Shown: positions 14,393 through 22,279 of the stretch, one piece after another
How positions within the stretch are numbered: the first letter of the stretch is position 1
Layout of the letters: each line of letters opens with the position of its first letter
Assembly: GCA_035626475.1 (NCBI GenBank)
Contig: DASPNP010000051.1
Coordinates: forward strand, 1-32,745
DNA: 32,745 nt
Source: DASPKT01 sp035626475
GTDB lineage: Bacteria; Pseudomonadota; Alphaproteobacteria; Azospirillales; Azospirillaceae
Reading direction: 5' to 3'
Program-made: the position numbers and the translations under genes
The notes under the pieces: model-generated
What the model was told of the DNA's origin: nothing
The model's input: only the letters and a program-made list of their open reading frames with translations
Databases searched by the model: none

Positions 14393-16306
14393 CTATTTTC
14401 TCTCGGCCTTGCGCTCTTGGCTCTTCTTCTGAGAAGCAGCCAGCAATATTCGTTCTGCTTCATCCTGAGACTGATCGAAGAAATCTTCTGGCCAATCGAT
14501 AATTGCTCCATATTTATTGATCTCAACAGGACGAGCGGTAGTCTCCCCATGTAAGCGCTCAACAAAATAGAGTTTCGAGAGCTTTGAAAAGTCATCCCCA
14601 TGAGACTCGGCAACGCGTCTTCTGAGACGATATATCAAATATTCGCTATGCGTTTCGAGGATACACTGCTTACCATGCTTAGCTATAGATATGAAAAAGT
14701 CTGCAAGTCTAGTCTGAACTCGCGGATGTAGATGTAGTTCAGGTTGCTCAAAGATCAGGAGCGACCCGACGGGGGCGATGAGGGCCATCACAACTATTGG
14801 AAGAACCTGACTTACACCAACTCCAACGTTCGTAAGGTCATGATATTTTTCAACTCCTGGAGTTCTAACCTGAAGTTCATGTCCGAACTTGCCTTTATCC
14901 CCGGTCGAAACAGCATCAACCACGCCCATATAAGAGAGCCAATCCACTACCGCCTTTAATAGGCTAGTGTTCACAGGCTCTATACGAACGTCTTTCTCAC
15001 GAAAACTTTTTGCCGGTATATACGATATCGTTCTGTGTTTATGTAGGTCGAGCACAGCAGCGGTATGCTCGCCCCTATATCCAACGTCGGTAGGATTAGC
15101 GAGGGCTTCTAGGGGATAGAGCGGCTTCGGCTCGTCTCGTAAGGGTCCAAGGTAGCGGACATATCGAGAAAAATATTCCCTTATATAAACGGAGGCGTCA
15201 AGAATAGCAGGCGCGCGACCAAAATCGACAGAGTTCTTCCTTTCAAGAATATGAAGCAACTCGCCTTCAATAATTGGATGGAGATTCTGAATACCTGCAA
15301 CTGAGCTAGTTTCAGGCAACGGATGCTTATTGTTAGAAACGTGCGGAAGGCGCCGTCGCTGAAAATACCGAATTTTTTCGACCATCTCGTTTAAAGTCCA
15401 TTTCTTTTTCACTCGATCAGAAAAAAGAAACTGCTGTGTGTAAGCTTGGTTCGAGTTCTCCTCAATCCACTTCTCTAAAATGTCGACTAAGCTCTCAGGA
15501 AGCTCAAATTGCTGAACTTCGGCAGAAAGTCGCCAAAGCGGCTGACGCTCACATATGACATCTGCAATCTCCCGTGCTCTCTGCTTAGCTACATCAAACT
15601 TCACAGCAATGCTCAGAGGGACAAAATGCCGCATTACAGCACCAACAACTTCACCATCCGGTCTATTTTCAATAACCTGGGATCTAGTTTTCTGGTCGAT
15701 ATTTTTGACGTCATACGCCAATGAACTCACAAACCTCAATGCTCTGGAATCATTAACATCAAGTCCACGAAGCTTAGTTTCGGGCGACCGGTTAGATCTC
15801 CGGACGGAAAGATTACTGATCTCTTCAGAAGACTCTGCTTTGTTGGCAACTACTTCCAAGGTTGAGGACAAAAGAAGCGGCTGGAGTAGCGTTAGCTCAT
15901 CTGCAATTTGCGAGTCAGGGATATCGAACCTTAAGTTACACATGACTTTACGAATAGATCTTCCGAAATGACTTAGGGAAGGCCCCTCAGTAAGACTATC
16001 CGCAAGTATGTATGGGAATTGGTTTTGATCATCTGCGACAACTGAAAAGGAAATCCCGAAATCGTTAGTCACTGACAGTGCGTTCTTGACGTCACTAAAA
16101 CTACCAAGCTTTAGCAAAGGGCCATTAAGTGCAATTGGTCGATCATTTGGGGCATATTGAAGGGTTTGCTTCATCAGCAGTATGCTTTGTATAATGGTGC
16201 TTTTTCCACTGGAATTGGCGCCAACAAACATTGTGATTGGCGCGAGGTCTAACGACACGGCCTGCCCAACAGATTTGAAGTTATCTATTTTCCAATTTTC
16301 GAGCAT
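14393..16306 (-). CDS. SMC/OLD-like AAA ATPase with DUF3696 C-terminal module
   Basis: 637 residues. N-terminal ATPase half: LENWKIDNFKSVGQAVSLDL, then Walker A GANSSGKST (29-37), as in RecF/OLD/SMC-like AAA proteins. A long middle (about 100-380) contains charged helical stretches. YLGPLRDEP (about 385-393) is typical of this group. The second half has a signature-like NVGVGVSQVLP (493-503), Walker B LLIFEQPELHLHP (516-528) and ETHSEYLIYRLRR with His553. DUF3696 follows (about 580-625): LYFVERLHGETTARPVEINKYGAIIDWPEDFFD. No nuclease (TOPRIM) domain is seen, so any effector activity would lie in the partner. Related ATPases are frequent in anti-phage systems. ATG 16306 was preferred over an upstream TTG 16324 because the family motif begins there. 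Confidence 0.9.
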   Translation of the reverse strand: MLENWKIDNFKSVGQAVSLDLAPITMFVGANSSGKSTIIQSILLMKQTLQYAPNDRPIALNGPLLKLGSFSDVKNALSVTNDFGISFSVVADDQNQFPYILADSLTEGPSLSHFGRSIRKVMCNLRFDIPDSQIADELTLLQPLLLSSTLEVVANKAESSEEISNLSVRRSNRSPETKLRGLDVNDSRALRFVSSLAYDVKNIDQKTRSQVIENRPDGEVVGAVMRHFVPLSIAVKFDVAKQRAREIADVICERQPLWRLSAEVQQFELPESLVDILEKWIEENSNQAYTQQFLFSDRVKKKWTLNEMVEKIRYFQRRRLPHVSNNKHPLPETSSVAGIQNLHPIIEGELLHILERKNSVDFGRAPAILDASVYIREYFSRYVRYLGPLRDEPKPLYPLEALANPTDVGYRGEHTAAVLDLHKHRTISYIPAKSFREKDVRIEPVNTSLLKAVVDWLSYMGVVDAVSTGDKGKFGHELQVRTPGVEKYHDLTNVGVGVSQVLPIVVMALIAPVGSLLIFEQPELHLHPRVQTRLADFFISIAKHGKQCILETHSEYLIYRLRRRVAESHGDDFSKLSKLYFVERLHGETTARPVEINKYGAIIDWPEDFFDQSQDEAERILLAASQKKSQERKAERK

Positions 16307-16369
16307 AGTTGATTCATTCCGCAAACGGTTTCGCGTATCGGAGTTCTCATTTCCGAATAGCTAAACGAG

Positions 16370-16414
16370 ATTTAATAGGAGCGCTGGCGGTACGTCAATC
16401 GTTGCGAGCGCTCC
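16370..16414 (-). promoter_or_regulatory. Island promoter embedded in an inverted repeat
   Basis: On the minus strand TTGACG (16398-16393) and TTAAAT (16375-16370) are 17 bp apart, about 64 bp before the ATPase ATG. The -35 element lies between perfect 8-bp inverted arms GGAGCGCT (16378-16385) and AGCGCTCC (16407-16414), and the -10 directly abuts one arm. The repeat could be an operator that hides the promoter, or merely a hairpin. Confidence 0.5.
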
Positions 16415-16491
16415 GTTAAAATCCCCATAAGCTATCGGGTTGGCTGACACTCCGGACTTGTGATTCATCAGCCCGTAGTAGGAATAGGATC

Positions 16492-17274
16492 TTACCCCCT
16501 CTGCTTCTTCCTCCCCACCAGCGCCGCGATGATCCCGTGGAAGGTGCGCACCTCCTGCTCGGTCATGTGGGCGCGGTGGAGCGTGTTCCGCACGTTGCGC
16601 ACCATCGACGGGCGCTTCTCCTCGCTGGTGTAGAAGCCGGTCTGGTCCAGCTCGCCTTCCAGATGGTCGAAGAGGTTCTGCATCTCGCCTGATGTGGCGG
16701 GGCGGCTGTTGCCGGTGAAGAGGGTCTCGTCGGGGGGCAGGTCGTCGCGGGTCTGGAACCACTCGTAGCCCACCACCAGCACGGCCTGGGCGAGGTTCAG
16801 GCTGGAGAAGCCGGGGTTCAGCGGGATGGCGATGACGCGCTCGGCGAGCGCGATGTCGTCGTTGAACAGGCCGGTGCGCTCCGGCCCGAACAGGATGCCG
16901 ACATTGCGGCCGCCCTCCCAATGGGCGCGGATCTCCTTGGCGGCCGAGCGGGCGTTCAGCGTCACCTTCACCATGTCGCGCTTGCGCGGGCAGGTGGCGT
17001 AGACCTTGTGCAGATCCGCGATGGCGTCGGGCACGCTCTCGAACACCCGGGCGCGGTCCAGCACCACGGTGGCGCCGGCCGAGGCCGAGACGGCCTTCTC
17101 GTTCGGCCAGCCGTCGCGCGGGTTGACGATGCGCAAATCGGTCAGGCCGCAGTTCAGCATGGCCCGGGCGCAGGCGCCGATATTCTCGCCCAGCTGCGGC
17201 TCCACCAGGATGATGGCGGGGCCCGCCCCATCCGCCTCGAACTTGGCCAGTTCCCGCTTGTTGGTACCGCTCAA
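16492..17274 (-). CDS. trmJ: tRNA/rRNA 2'-O-methyltransferase of the TrmJ (SPOUT) family
   Basis: 260 residues. SpoU/TrmJ enzymes use S-adenosylmethionine to 2'-O-methylate ribose, for TrmJ at position 32 of tRNAs. The SPOUT landmarks are present: PAIILVEPQLGENIGACARAMLNCGL (motif 1 with NIG), VGILFGPERTGL (motif 2) and IPLNPGFSSLNLAQAV (motif 3, the knot). A TrmJ-like C-terminal helical extension (about residues 165-260) includes EKRPSMVRNVRNTLHRA and ends KKQRG. The start is a TTG at 17274, chosen because GGAGAG lies 7 bp upstream and the family begins there; a longer frame upstream overlaps cimA and looks non-coding. The gene lies 23 bp after cimA on the same strand and is probably co-transcribed. 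Confidence 0.9.
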   Translation of the reverse strand: MSGTNKRELAKFEADGAGPAIILVEPQLGENIGACARAMLNCGLTDLRIVNPRDGWPNEKAVSASAGATVVLDRARVFESVPDAIADLHKVYATCPRKRDMVKVTLNARSAAKEIRAHWEGGRNVGILFGPERTGLFNDDIALAERVIAIPLNPGFSSLNLAQAVLVVGYEWFQTRDDLPPDETLFTGNSRPATSGEMQNLFDHLEGELDQTGFYTSEEKRPSMVRNVRNTLHRAHMTEQEVRTFHGIIAALVGRKKQRG

Positions 17275-17297
17275 CGCCGCTCTCCGCGTGGGCCCGC

Positions 17298-18914
17298 TCA
17301 GGCGGCGGGCGCGCGCGCTTCCGCCGATGCCCCCGCCGTGAACAGGCAATAGGTGATGCTGTCGTTCAGCGCGTTGAAGCTGGCGTCGATCACGTTGGCC
17401 GAGACGCCCACCGTCGACCAGCGCCGGCCGTCCCGCGCCTGGGTTTCGATCATCACCCGCGTCACGGCCTTGGTGCCGTCGTCGGGGGTGAGGATGCGCA
17501 CCTTGTAGTCCACGAGCCGCATCCCGTCCAGGTGCGGGTAGAGCGGGATCAGCGCCTTGCGCAGCGCCGTGTCCAGCGCGTTCACCGGGCCGTTGCCCTC
17601 GGCCACGGTCATGAGCGGCGTGCCGTCCACCTCTACCTTGATGGTGGCCTCCGACAGGGTGACCAGGTCGCCCCGGGCGTTCCAGCGCCGCTCGTCGATG
17701 ACGCGGAAGCTGCTCAGGCGGAAATAGTCCGGCACCTCGCCCAGGGCGCGCCGCGCCATCAGCTCGAAGCTGGCCTCGGCGCCGTCATAGGCGTAGCCCT
17801 CGTACTCCCGCCGCTTCACCTCCTCGACCAGAGTGCCGACGCGCGGGTCGTCGGCGCGGATCTCCAGCCCGATCTCGCGGAAACGCGCCAGGATGTTGCT
17901 GCGCCCGGCCTGGTCGCTGACCAGGATGCGGCGCGCATTGCCCACGGTCTCCGGCGCCAGATGCTCGTAGGAGGTCGGGTCCTTCTCGACGGCCGAGACG
18001 TGGAGCCCGCCCTTGTGGGCGAAGGCGTTCTCGCCCACGTACGCCGCGTGCCGGTTGGGCGTGCGGTTCAGCCGCTCGTCCAGCAGGCGGGAGATGTGCA
18101 CCAGGCGCCGCATCCCGTCGGCCGAGACGCCGGTGGCGTAGCCCATCTTCAGCGTCAGCGTCGGGATCAGCGAGATCAAATTGGCGTTGCCGCAGCGCTC
18201 CCCCAGCCCGTTCAGCGTGCCCTGCACCATGCGGGCACCGGCGCGCACCGCCGCCAGGCTGTTGGCGACGGCGTTCTCCGTGTCGTTGTGGCAATGGATG
18301 CCGAGATGGCTGCCGGGGATGTGCCGGGCGACCTCCCCGACGATCGCCTCGATCTCGTGCGGCAGGGTGCCGCCGTTGGTGTCGCACAGCACCACCCAGC
18401 GGGCGCCGGCATCAAAGGCGGCCTTGGCGCAGGCGAGCGCGAAGTCCGGGTTGGCCTTGTAGCCGTCGAAGAAATGCTCGGCGTCGAACAGCGGCTCGCG
18501 GCCGCGCCGGGCGGCCTCATGGATGCTGTCGCGGATCAGCTCCAGGTTCTCCGCGCGCGGGATGCCCAGCGCCACGTCGACATGGAAGTCCCAGCTCTTG
18601 CCCACCAGGCACACCGCCGGCGCGCCGGTGTTGAACAGCGCCGACAGGCCGGGGTCGTTGGCGGCGCTGCGGCCGGGGCGGCGGGTCATGCCGAAGGCGG
18701 TCAGGCGGGCGCGGCAGAGCCGCGGCGGGTCGGCGAAGAAGGCGTCGTCGGTGGGGTTGGCGCCGGGCCAGCCGCCCTCGACATAATCGATGCCGAGCTC
18801 GTCCAGCGCCCGGGCCATGGCGGCCTTGTCGGCGGCGGTGAAATCCACCCCCTGGGTCTGCGCGCCGTCGCGCAGCGTGGTGTCGTAGAGAAAGACGCGG
18901 TTCGTTTCGGTCAT
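17298..18914 (-). CDS. cimA: (R)-citramalate synthase
   Basis: 538 residues, the length of CimA-type proteins of the LeuA/homocitrate synthase superfamily. The enzyme condenses pyruvate and acetyl-CoA to citramalate, feeding a threonine-independent route to isoleucine. Seen: the N-terminal TIM-barrel signature VFLYDTTLRDGAQTQG, then DYVEGGWPGANPTD, typical of this group, a metal-binding HCHNDTENAVANSLAAVRAGA, and GLGERCGNANL. The C-terminal regulatory LeuA dimer domain (about residues 395-535) includes EATIKVEVDGT, AEGNGPVNALDTALR and DYKVRILT. ATG 18914 precedes the conserved start; an upstream in-frame ATG at 18965 adds an unlikely leader. The short intergenic region upstream contains a small palindrome (18935-18947). 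Confidence 0.92.
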   Translation of the reverse strand: MTETNRVFLYDTTLRDGAQTQGVDFTAADKAAMARALDELGIDYVEGGWPGANPTDDAFFADPPRLCRARLTAFGMTRRPGRSAANDPGLSALFNTGAPAVCLVGKSWDFHVDVALGIPRAENLELIRDSIHEAARRGREPLFDAEHFFDGYKANPDFALACAKAAFDAGARWVVLCDTNGGTLPHEIEAIVGEVARHIPGSHLGIHCHNDTENAVANSLAAVRAGARMVQGTLNGLGERCGNANLISLIPTLTLKMGYATGVSADGMRRLVHISRLLDERLNRTPNRHAAYVGENAFAHKGGLHVSAVEKDPTSYEHLAPETVGNARRILVSDQAGRSNILARFREIGLEIRADDPRVGTLVEEVKRREYEGYAYDGAEASFELMARRALGEVPDYFRLSSFRVIDERRWNARGDLVTLSEATIKVEVDGTPLMTVAEGNGPVNALDTALRKALIPLYPHLDGMRLVDYKVRILTPDDGTKAVTRVMIETQARDGRRWSTVGVSANVIDASFNALNDSITYCLFTAGASAEARAPAA

Positions 18915-18934
18915 TTTCAGGATCACTGGCGCAA

Positions 18935-18947
18935 TGTCGTTGCGACA
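18935..18947. promoter_or_regulatory. Small palindrome upstream of cimA
   Basis: TGTCG-TTG-CGACA lies 21 bp before the cimA start codon. It may be an operator or chance. No clear promoter hexamers were recognised beside it. Confidence 0.25.
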
Positions 18948-19007
18948 ATGACCCGAGCGGCGCAAGGGATCAACCCGATTCCGCAGCGCACCAGAGATGT
19001 CGCAGCC

Positions 19008-19748
19008 TCAGCCCTTGGGCGTCAGCATCCGGTCCAGGGCCTCCAGGAAGGCGGGGGGCGTCGCCAGGCTGCAGCCGACATGCTGGGCCTCGATGTCGGG
19101 CGTATCCGGCAGGCTCAGCACGGTGAGTTCGCTCTTGTTGCCGGCCTCCTGGCGAACCAAGTCCTGCCAGCGGCTGGCCGGGCCCAGCGCGTAGGAGGCG
19201 CGGCCGCCGGCGACGATGTCGTAGAGGCGGATGCTGGGCGAGACCACATCCTCGGTCACCGGCTTGAAGGCGTCGAAACGGCGCTGCAGCTCCCGGCCGT
19301 AGCTCATCTTCGACCGCCAGGCCAGCACTTGGCCGCGGTCGGCCAGCAGCTCATCGAAGCTGCGGTAGCGGGCGAAGCTCGGGTCACCCTTGCGGTGGAT
19401 GACCGCCAGCTGCTCCGCCGGGATCACCGGGGCGGAGAAACGGACGAAGCGCTCGCGTTCGGGCAGGCGGACCAGCGTCGGCACGCAGGCCACGGCCTCC
19501 GTGCTCTCCAGCGTCTTCAGCGCGCGCTGGAAGGGCACCAGGTCGACGATCTCCAGGTCCAGCCGTGACTCCGCCGCAGCCCGGGCGAACAGGTCGCGGA
19601 GCCGCACCCCATCGGCCGGCGCGCCGGGCAACCGCAGCGGCTCCTCCATCTGTCCGGCGCGCACGACCAGGATCTGAAGCGGCACCGCCCCGGCCGGAAG
19701 GGCCATCAGGCAGGAGAGGAGGAACAGGACGCCCGTCAGAAACCGCAT
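19008..19748 (-). CDS. Orphan periplasmic solute-binding protein (SBP_bac_3-like)
   Basis: 246 residues with a signal peptide (FLTGVLFLLSCLMALPAGA) cleaved near residue 22. The mature protein looks like an extracellular solute-binding family 3 domain: LQILVVRAG at the start, DLFARAAAESRLDLEIVDLVPFQRALKTLE, an FSAPVIPAEQLAVIHRKGD segment, FDELLADRGQVLAWRSKMSYG and YDIVAGGRASYALGP. Such proteins normally bind amino acids or other small ligands. No permease or ATPase lies nearby, so it may be a solitary sensor or a partner of a transporter elsewhere. ATG 19748 was chosen to give the signal peptide; an ATG at 19790 adds a non-signal-like leader. The ribosome site is weak. Confidence 0.75.
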   Translation of the reverse strand: MRFLTGVLFLLSCLMALPAGAVPLQILVVRAGQMEEPLRLPGAPADGVRLRDLFARAAAESRLDLEIVDLVPFQRALKTLESTEAVACVPTLVRLPERERFVRFSAPVIPAEQLAVIHRKGDPSFARYRSFDELLADRGQVLAWRSKMSYGRELQRRFDAFKPVTEDVVSPSIRLYDIVAGGRASYALGPASRWQDLVRQEAGNKSELTVLSLPDTPDIEAQHVGCSLATPPAFLEALDRMLTPKG

Positions 19749-19841
19749 GCCACCGGCCGTGGGAGATGAAGAAGCCAGGAAAGCGGGCACCTTAGTTCCT
19801 GCGGATGCGCCAGTGCAAACACTCAGCGGCCGCAGGAACGG

Positions 19842-20231
19842 TCAGCTGCCCTGCGGCGGCTGCCACAGCTCCAGCCGGTTGCCCTCGGGGTCCATGACCC
19901 AGCCGAAGCGGCCATACTCCCCCTCCTCCACCCGCTCGTCCACGGCGGCGCCATTGGCGCGCAGCTGGGCCAGCATGGCGTCGAGGTCGTCGACGCGGTA
20001 ATTCACCATGAAGGGGGCGGTGGACGGGTCGAAATAGGCGCTGTCCTGGGTGAACAGGCTCCAGACGGTCATGCCCGGGCGGCCGGGCCGGACGCCCTCG
20101 GCCCAGCGGAAGGCGTGGCCGTTCCAGCCCTCGTCGATGTCGATGCCCAGATTGTCGCGGTACCAGGCGACCATGGCCGCCATGTCGCGCACCTTGAAGA
20201 AGATCCCGCCGAGGCCCGTGACCCGCTGCAT
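19842..20231 (-). CDS. VOC-family (glyoxalase/bleomycin-resistance fold) protein
   Basis: 129 residues, one typical VOC unit made of two beta-alpha-beta-beta-beta modules. Visible: GLGGIFFKVRDMAAMVAWYRDNLGI at the start, MTVWSLF, NYRVDDLDAMLAQLRANGA in the second module and the family ending FGWVMDPEGNRLELWQP. The Glu in NRLELW is the usual metal ligand position. VOC proteins include lyases, dioxygenases and drug-binding proteins, so the specific activity is unknown. ATG 20231 has CAGGAG at good spacing. It lies between the YdjM-like gene (67-bp gap) and the solute-binding protein gene (about 90-bp gap), both on the same strand. Confidence 0.9.
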   Translation of the reverse strand: MQRVTGLGGIFFKVRDMAAMVAWYRDNLGIDIDEGWNGHAFRWAEGVRPGRPGMTVWSLFTQDSAYFDPSTAPFMVNYRVDDLDAMLAQLRANGAAVDERVEEGEYGRFGWVMDPEGNRLELWQPPQGS

Positions 20232-20298
20232 GACCGCACTCCTGGTGTGGACATAAGAAAGGTGGGCACGTTCCGGCCGCTCGTCAAAGGGAAAAGCC

Positions 20299-21252
20299 TC
20301 ACTCCGCCGGTGGCAGGCGGGTGCGGACGGACAAATGCCCTTCGGCCGGCGTGCCCATGTAGCGCGCGTCGCCCAGGAACAGCACCGTCCCCTGCCCGTC
20401 CGCCTCGAAGCGGGCGAAGGGCAGGCGCGACCAGAACAGATAGTCCGCCACCTCCTTGCGCCTCACCAGCGAGGCCAGTCGCGGATCGTCCATGTTGCTG
20501 GGCATCAGCTCGGGCGACAGCGTCACTTCGGGCAGCGGTCGCCAGCGCACCTCGCCGAAGCCGTAGGACCCGCCGGTGGCGACCACCATGCGGCGGCGGG
20601 TGACGTCCAGCGGCACCGGATTGGCGACGACCTCGCGCACCTCCAGCCCCTGCCGCTCCGCTTCACGGCGGGTGAGGTCCTCGGCGACGGCGCTGGCCGC
20701 CGCCATGGCGCCGATGTAGCCGCAGGTCAGCAGGATGGCGGCCAGGGCCGGCCGGCCCGGGTTCGGCGCGGCCCTCTTCCATTTCCGCCGCGCCAGCCAG
20801 ACGCCCAGCGCCGGGACGCTCCACATCCAGGCGTCCATGATGAACAGCGTGTCGCCGTAGAACCAGCGGTCCGAGAAGGGCGCCAGGCAGCGCACGCCGT
20901 AGGTGTTCAGCAGGTCGAGCGCCGGGTGCGACAGCGCGCCGACATAGGCCAGCGCCAGCAGCCAGCCGAGATGCACCCTCAGCCGGTCGGGCGGCCGTGT
21001 GCCCCGGCGTGCTTGCCAGCGGTCCAGCCCCGCCATCAGCCCTGCCAGTAACGGCGGCAGCAGCAACAGGCCGAGCGGCCCGTGCGACCAGCCGCGGCGG
21101 AAGGCGAGGTTCTCCCCGAAGGCCAGGCCGACGACGTCGATGTCGGGCAGGTTGGCGGCGACGATCAGCGTCGCCATGCCCAGGCCCGTCTTCCGCTTCA
21201 GGCCGGTCTCGCCGATGACGGCCCCGGCCAGGCTGTGCGCCAGATTGTCCAA
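20299..21252 (-). CDS. YdjM/DUF457-type membrane-bound metal-dependent hydrolase
   Basis: 317 residues. The N-terminal part matches the family start DNLAHSLAGAVIGETGLKRK, followed by NLPDIDVVGL (Asp ligands), RRGWSHGPLGLLLLP and ALSHPALDLLNTYGVR with the expected His residues. About five hydrophobic helices occur before residue 215; the rest is an extracytoplasmic tail with beta strands (about 215-317). The family is predicted to act as inner-membrane zinc hydrolases and is poorly characterised. A TTG start at 21252 was preferred because GGGGAGGGG precedes it and family members begin with (M)DNLAHS; the upstream ATG 21291 adds a leader with no recognisable match. A 10-bp-stem hairpin lies upstream at 21306-21334. 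Confidence 0.85.
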   Translation of the reverse strand: MDNLAHSLAGAVIGETGLKRKTGLGMATLIVAANLPDIDVVGLAFGENLAFRRGWSHGPLGLLLLPPLLAGLMAGLDRWQARRGTRPPDRLRVHLGWLLALAYVGALSHPALDLLNTYGVRCLAPFSDRWFYGDTLFIMDAWMWSVPALGVWLARRKWKRAAPNPGRPALAAILLTCGYIGAMAAASAVAEDLTRREAERQGLEVREVVANPVPLDVTRRRMVVATGGSYGFGEVRWRPLPEVTLSPELMPSNMDDPRLASLVRRKEVADYLFWSRLPFARFEADGQGTVLFLGDARYMGTPAEGHLSVRTRLPPAE

Positions 21253-21305
21253 GGCCCCCTCCCCGCATCGCAGCTCCGGAAGAGGTAGCACAGCCAGGGG
21301 GAATG

Positions 21306-21334
21306 GAAAGGCCGCGTCCGCGGTGCGGCCTTTC
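21306..21334. other. Hairpin in the divergent promoter region
   Basis: GAAAGGCCGC, a 9-nt loop and GCGGCCTTTC form a perfect 10-bp stem. It lies 54 bp upstream of the minus-strand hydrolase start and 140 bp upstream of the plus-strand DUF2975 gene. It resembles a terminator without a T tract. It may act in the hydrolase leader or insulate the two units. Confidence 0.45.
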
Positions 21335-21382
21335 CCGACGCCGCCCCATCACCGCGCCGTCGGTCGGCTCGTCCCACCGCTA

Positions 21383-21442
21383 TATCGAAAATCAATAAGC
21401 GATCTTGCCGAAATGCGATACGGCTGTTATTGATATTCAATA
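21383..21442 (+). promoter_or_regulatory. Promoter with two XRE-operator-like palindromes
   Basis: Two similar 6-3-6 palindromes occur in an AT-rich patch: TATCGA-AAA-TCAATA (21383-21397) and TATTGA-TAT-TCAATA (21428-21442), 45 bp apart start to start. A promoter can be read as TTGCCG (21405-21410), 17 bp, TATTGA (21428-21433), so the second site covers the -10. The layout fits autorepression by the XRE protein of the operon. The operator role is inferred. Confidence 0.6.
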
Positions 21443-21473
21443 TGGAGAACCGAAGACGGGGGAGAATCCGGGC

Positions 21474-21986
21474 ATGACACGATCATCAGGGCTGCTGAGC
21501 TGGTTCCGCATCGCGCTCAAGGCGCTGGTCGTCGGCAACGGGGTCTTCGCCCTATTCCTTCTCACCCTGCTGGCGACCAGTCTCGGGGCGCCGGAGTTCT
21601 TCGGCTCGCTGATGGGCGGGACTCCGGGCCTGCCGGCGCCGGTCCTGGCGGCGCTGCGGGTATTGATTCTGGTCGGGCTCGCCTCGGTGCCGCTGTCGCA
21701 CCTGATCCTGACGCGGCTCATCGCCATCGTGGACACGGTGCGCGACGGCGACCCGTTCGTGGCGGAGAACGCGGCGCGGCTTGGCGGCATGGCCTGGGCG
21801 ATGCTGGGGCTGCAGTTGCTGGGGCTGGTCGCCATCGCCGCCGCCGTCGGCGGCTCCGGGGACGGGCACCGGATCGACTGGCACTTCTCCTTCACCGGCT
21901 GGCTGGCCGTGCTGCTGCTCTTCGTCCTGGCCCGCGTCTTCGCCCAGGGCGCCCGCATGCGCGAGGATCTGGAGGGCACGGTCTGA
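21474..21986 (+). CDS. DUF2975-like integral membrane protein
   Basis: 170 residues with four hydrophobic helices (about 11-36, 55-80, 103-125 and 138-157) and the loop RDGDPFVAENAARL (about 90-103) typical of DUF2975. Proteins of this family are commonly encoded next to a small XRE regulator, as here; their activity is unknown. ATG 21474 has GGGGGAGAA upstream; a longer frame from 21405 would start inside the putative promoter. Its TGA overlaps the ATG of the regulator (TGATG), so translation is coupled. The operon is driven by the AT-rich promoter at 21383-21442. Confidence 0.85.
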   Translation: MTRSSGLLSWFRIALKALVVGNGVFALFLLTLLATSLGAPEFFGSLMGGTPGLPAPVLAALRVLILVGLASVPLSHLILTRLIAIVDTVRDGDPFVAENAARLGGMAWAMLGLQLLGLVAIAAAVGGSGDGHRIDWHFSFTGWLAVLLLFVLARVFAQGARMREDLEGTV

Positions 21987-22279
21987 TGGCCATCCTGGTG
22001 CGCCTGGACGAGATGCTCTACCGCCGGCGCATGACGCTGACCGAGCTGGCGGCGCGGGTCGACATCACCCTCGCCAACCTGTCGATCCTGAAGACCGGCA
22101 AGGCGCGGGCGATCCGCTTCTCCACGCTGGAGGCGATCTGCGAGGCGCTGCAGTGCCAGCCCGGGGACCTGCTGGAATACGCGCCGGGCCAGGGCGATGC
22201 CGGCCCGGCGGAGGACGAACCAGGGGATGGCGGCGAAGACCGCGCCCCGCAACACCGGAGGAACGCGCCCCATGACTGA
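21986..22279 (+). CDS. XRE-family transcriptional regulator (YozG-like, small Cro/CI type)
   Basis: 97 residues. The HTH domain lies at about residues 3-66: LVRLDEMLYRRRMTLTELAARVDITLANLSILKTGKARAIRFSTLEAICEALQCQPGDLLEY. This is the compact form always linked to DUF2975 genes. Family members are usually about 70 residues; the remaining 30-residue tail is acidic and hydrophilic, and its 3' end overlaps the next gene by 8 bp. Its ATG overlaps the stop of the DUF2975 gene. It is expected to bind the two palindromes upstream of the operon and repress its own transcription. The ligand or signal, possibly the membrane protein partner, is unknown. Confidence 0.9.
   Translation: MAILVRLDEMLYRRRMTLTELAARVDITLANLSILKTGKARAIRFSTLEAICEALQCQPGDLLEYAPGQGDAGPAEDEPGDGGEDRAPQHRRNAPHD

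Larger units (their letters stand above)
13255..16491. other. AT-rich genomic island (acquired two-gene module)
   Basis: Between the GC-rich orphan ORF and the trmJ stop codon the sequence changes abruptly to AT-rich DNA with A/T third positions and many AT homopolymer runs. It carries two same-strand genes, an ATPase and an unassigned partner. No integrase, transposase, tRNA or flanking direct repeat was seen by eye. The change in composition is the direct evidence; horizontal acquisition is the inference. Right-hand DNA (16400-16491) and left-hand DNA (12966-13253) have intermediate composition. Confidence 0.85.

Noticed and set aside
13255..16491. CRISPR array, phage genes or an integrase in the AT-rich island
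   Set aside because: No regular short direct repeats, integrase catalytic motif, transposase or phage structural gene was seen. The island carries only the two genes.
16361..16491. Short open frame after trmJ continuing into the island edge
   Set aside because: Only about 36 codons from its ATG, and it runs through the candidate promoter. Kept only as a hint that the flank may be a gene remnant.
17532..19568. 678-codon plus-strand open frame opposite cimA and the solute-binding protein gene
   Set aside because: Both minus-strand genes have conserved motifs throughout. The plus-strand product is Gln/His/Arg-rich low-complexity, as expected for an antisense shadow.
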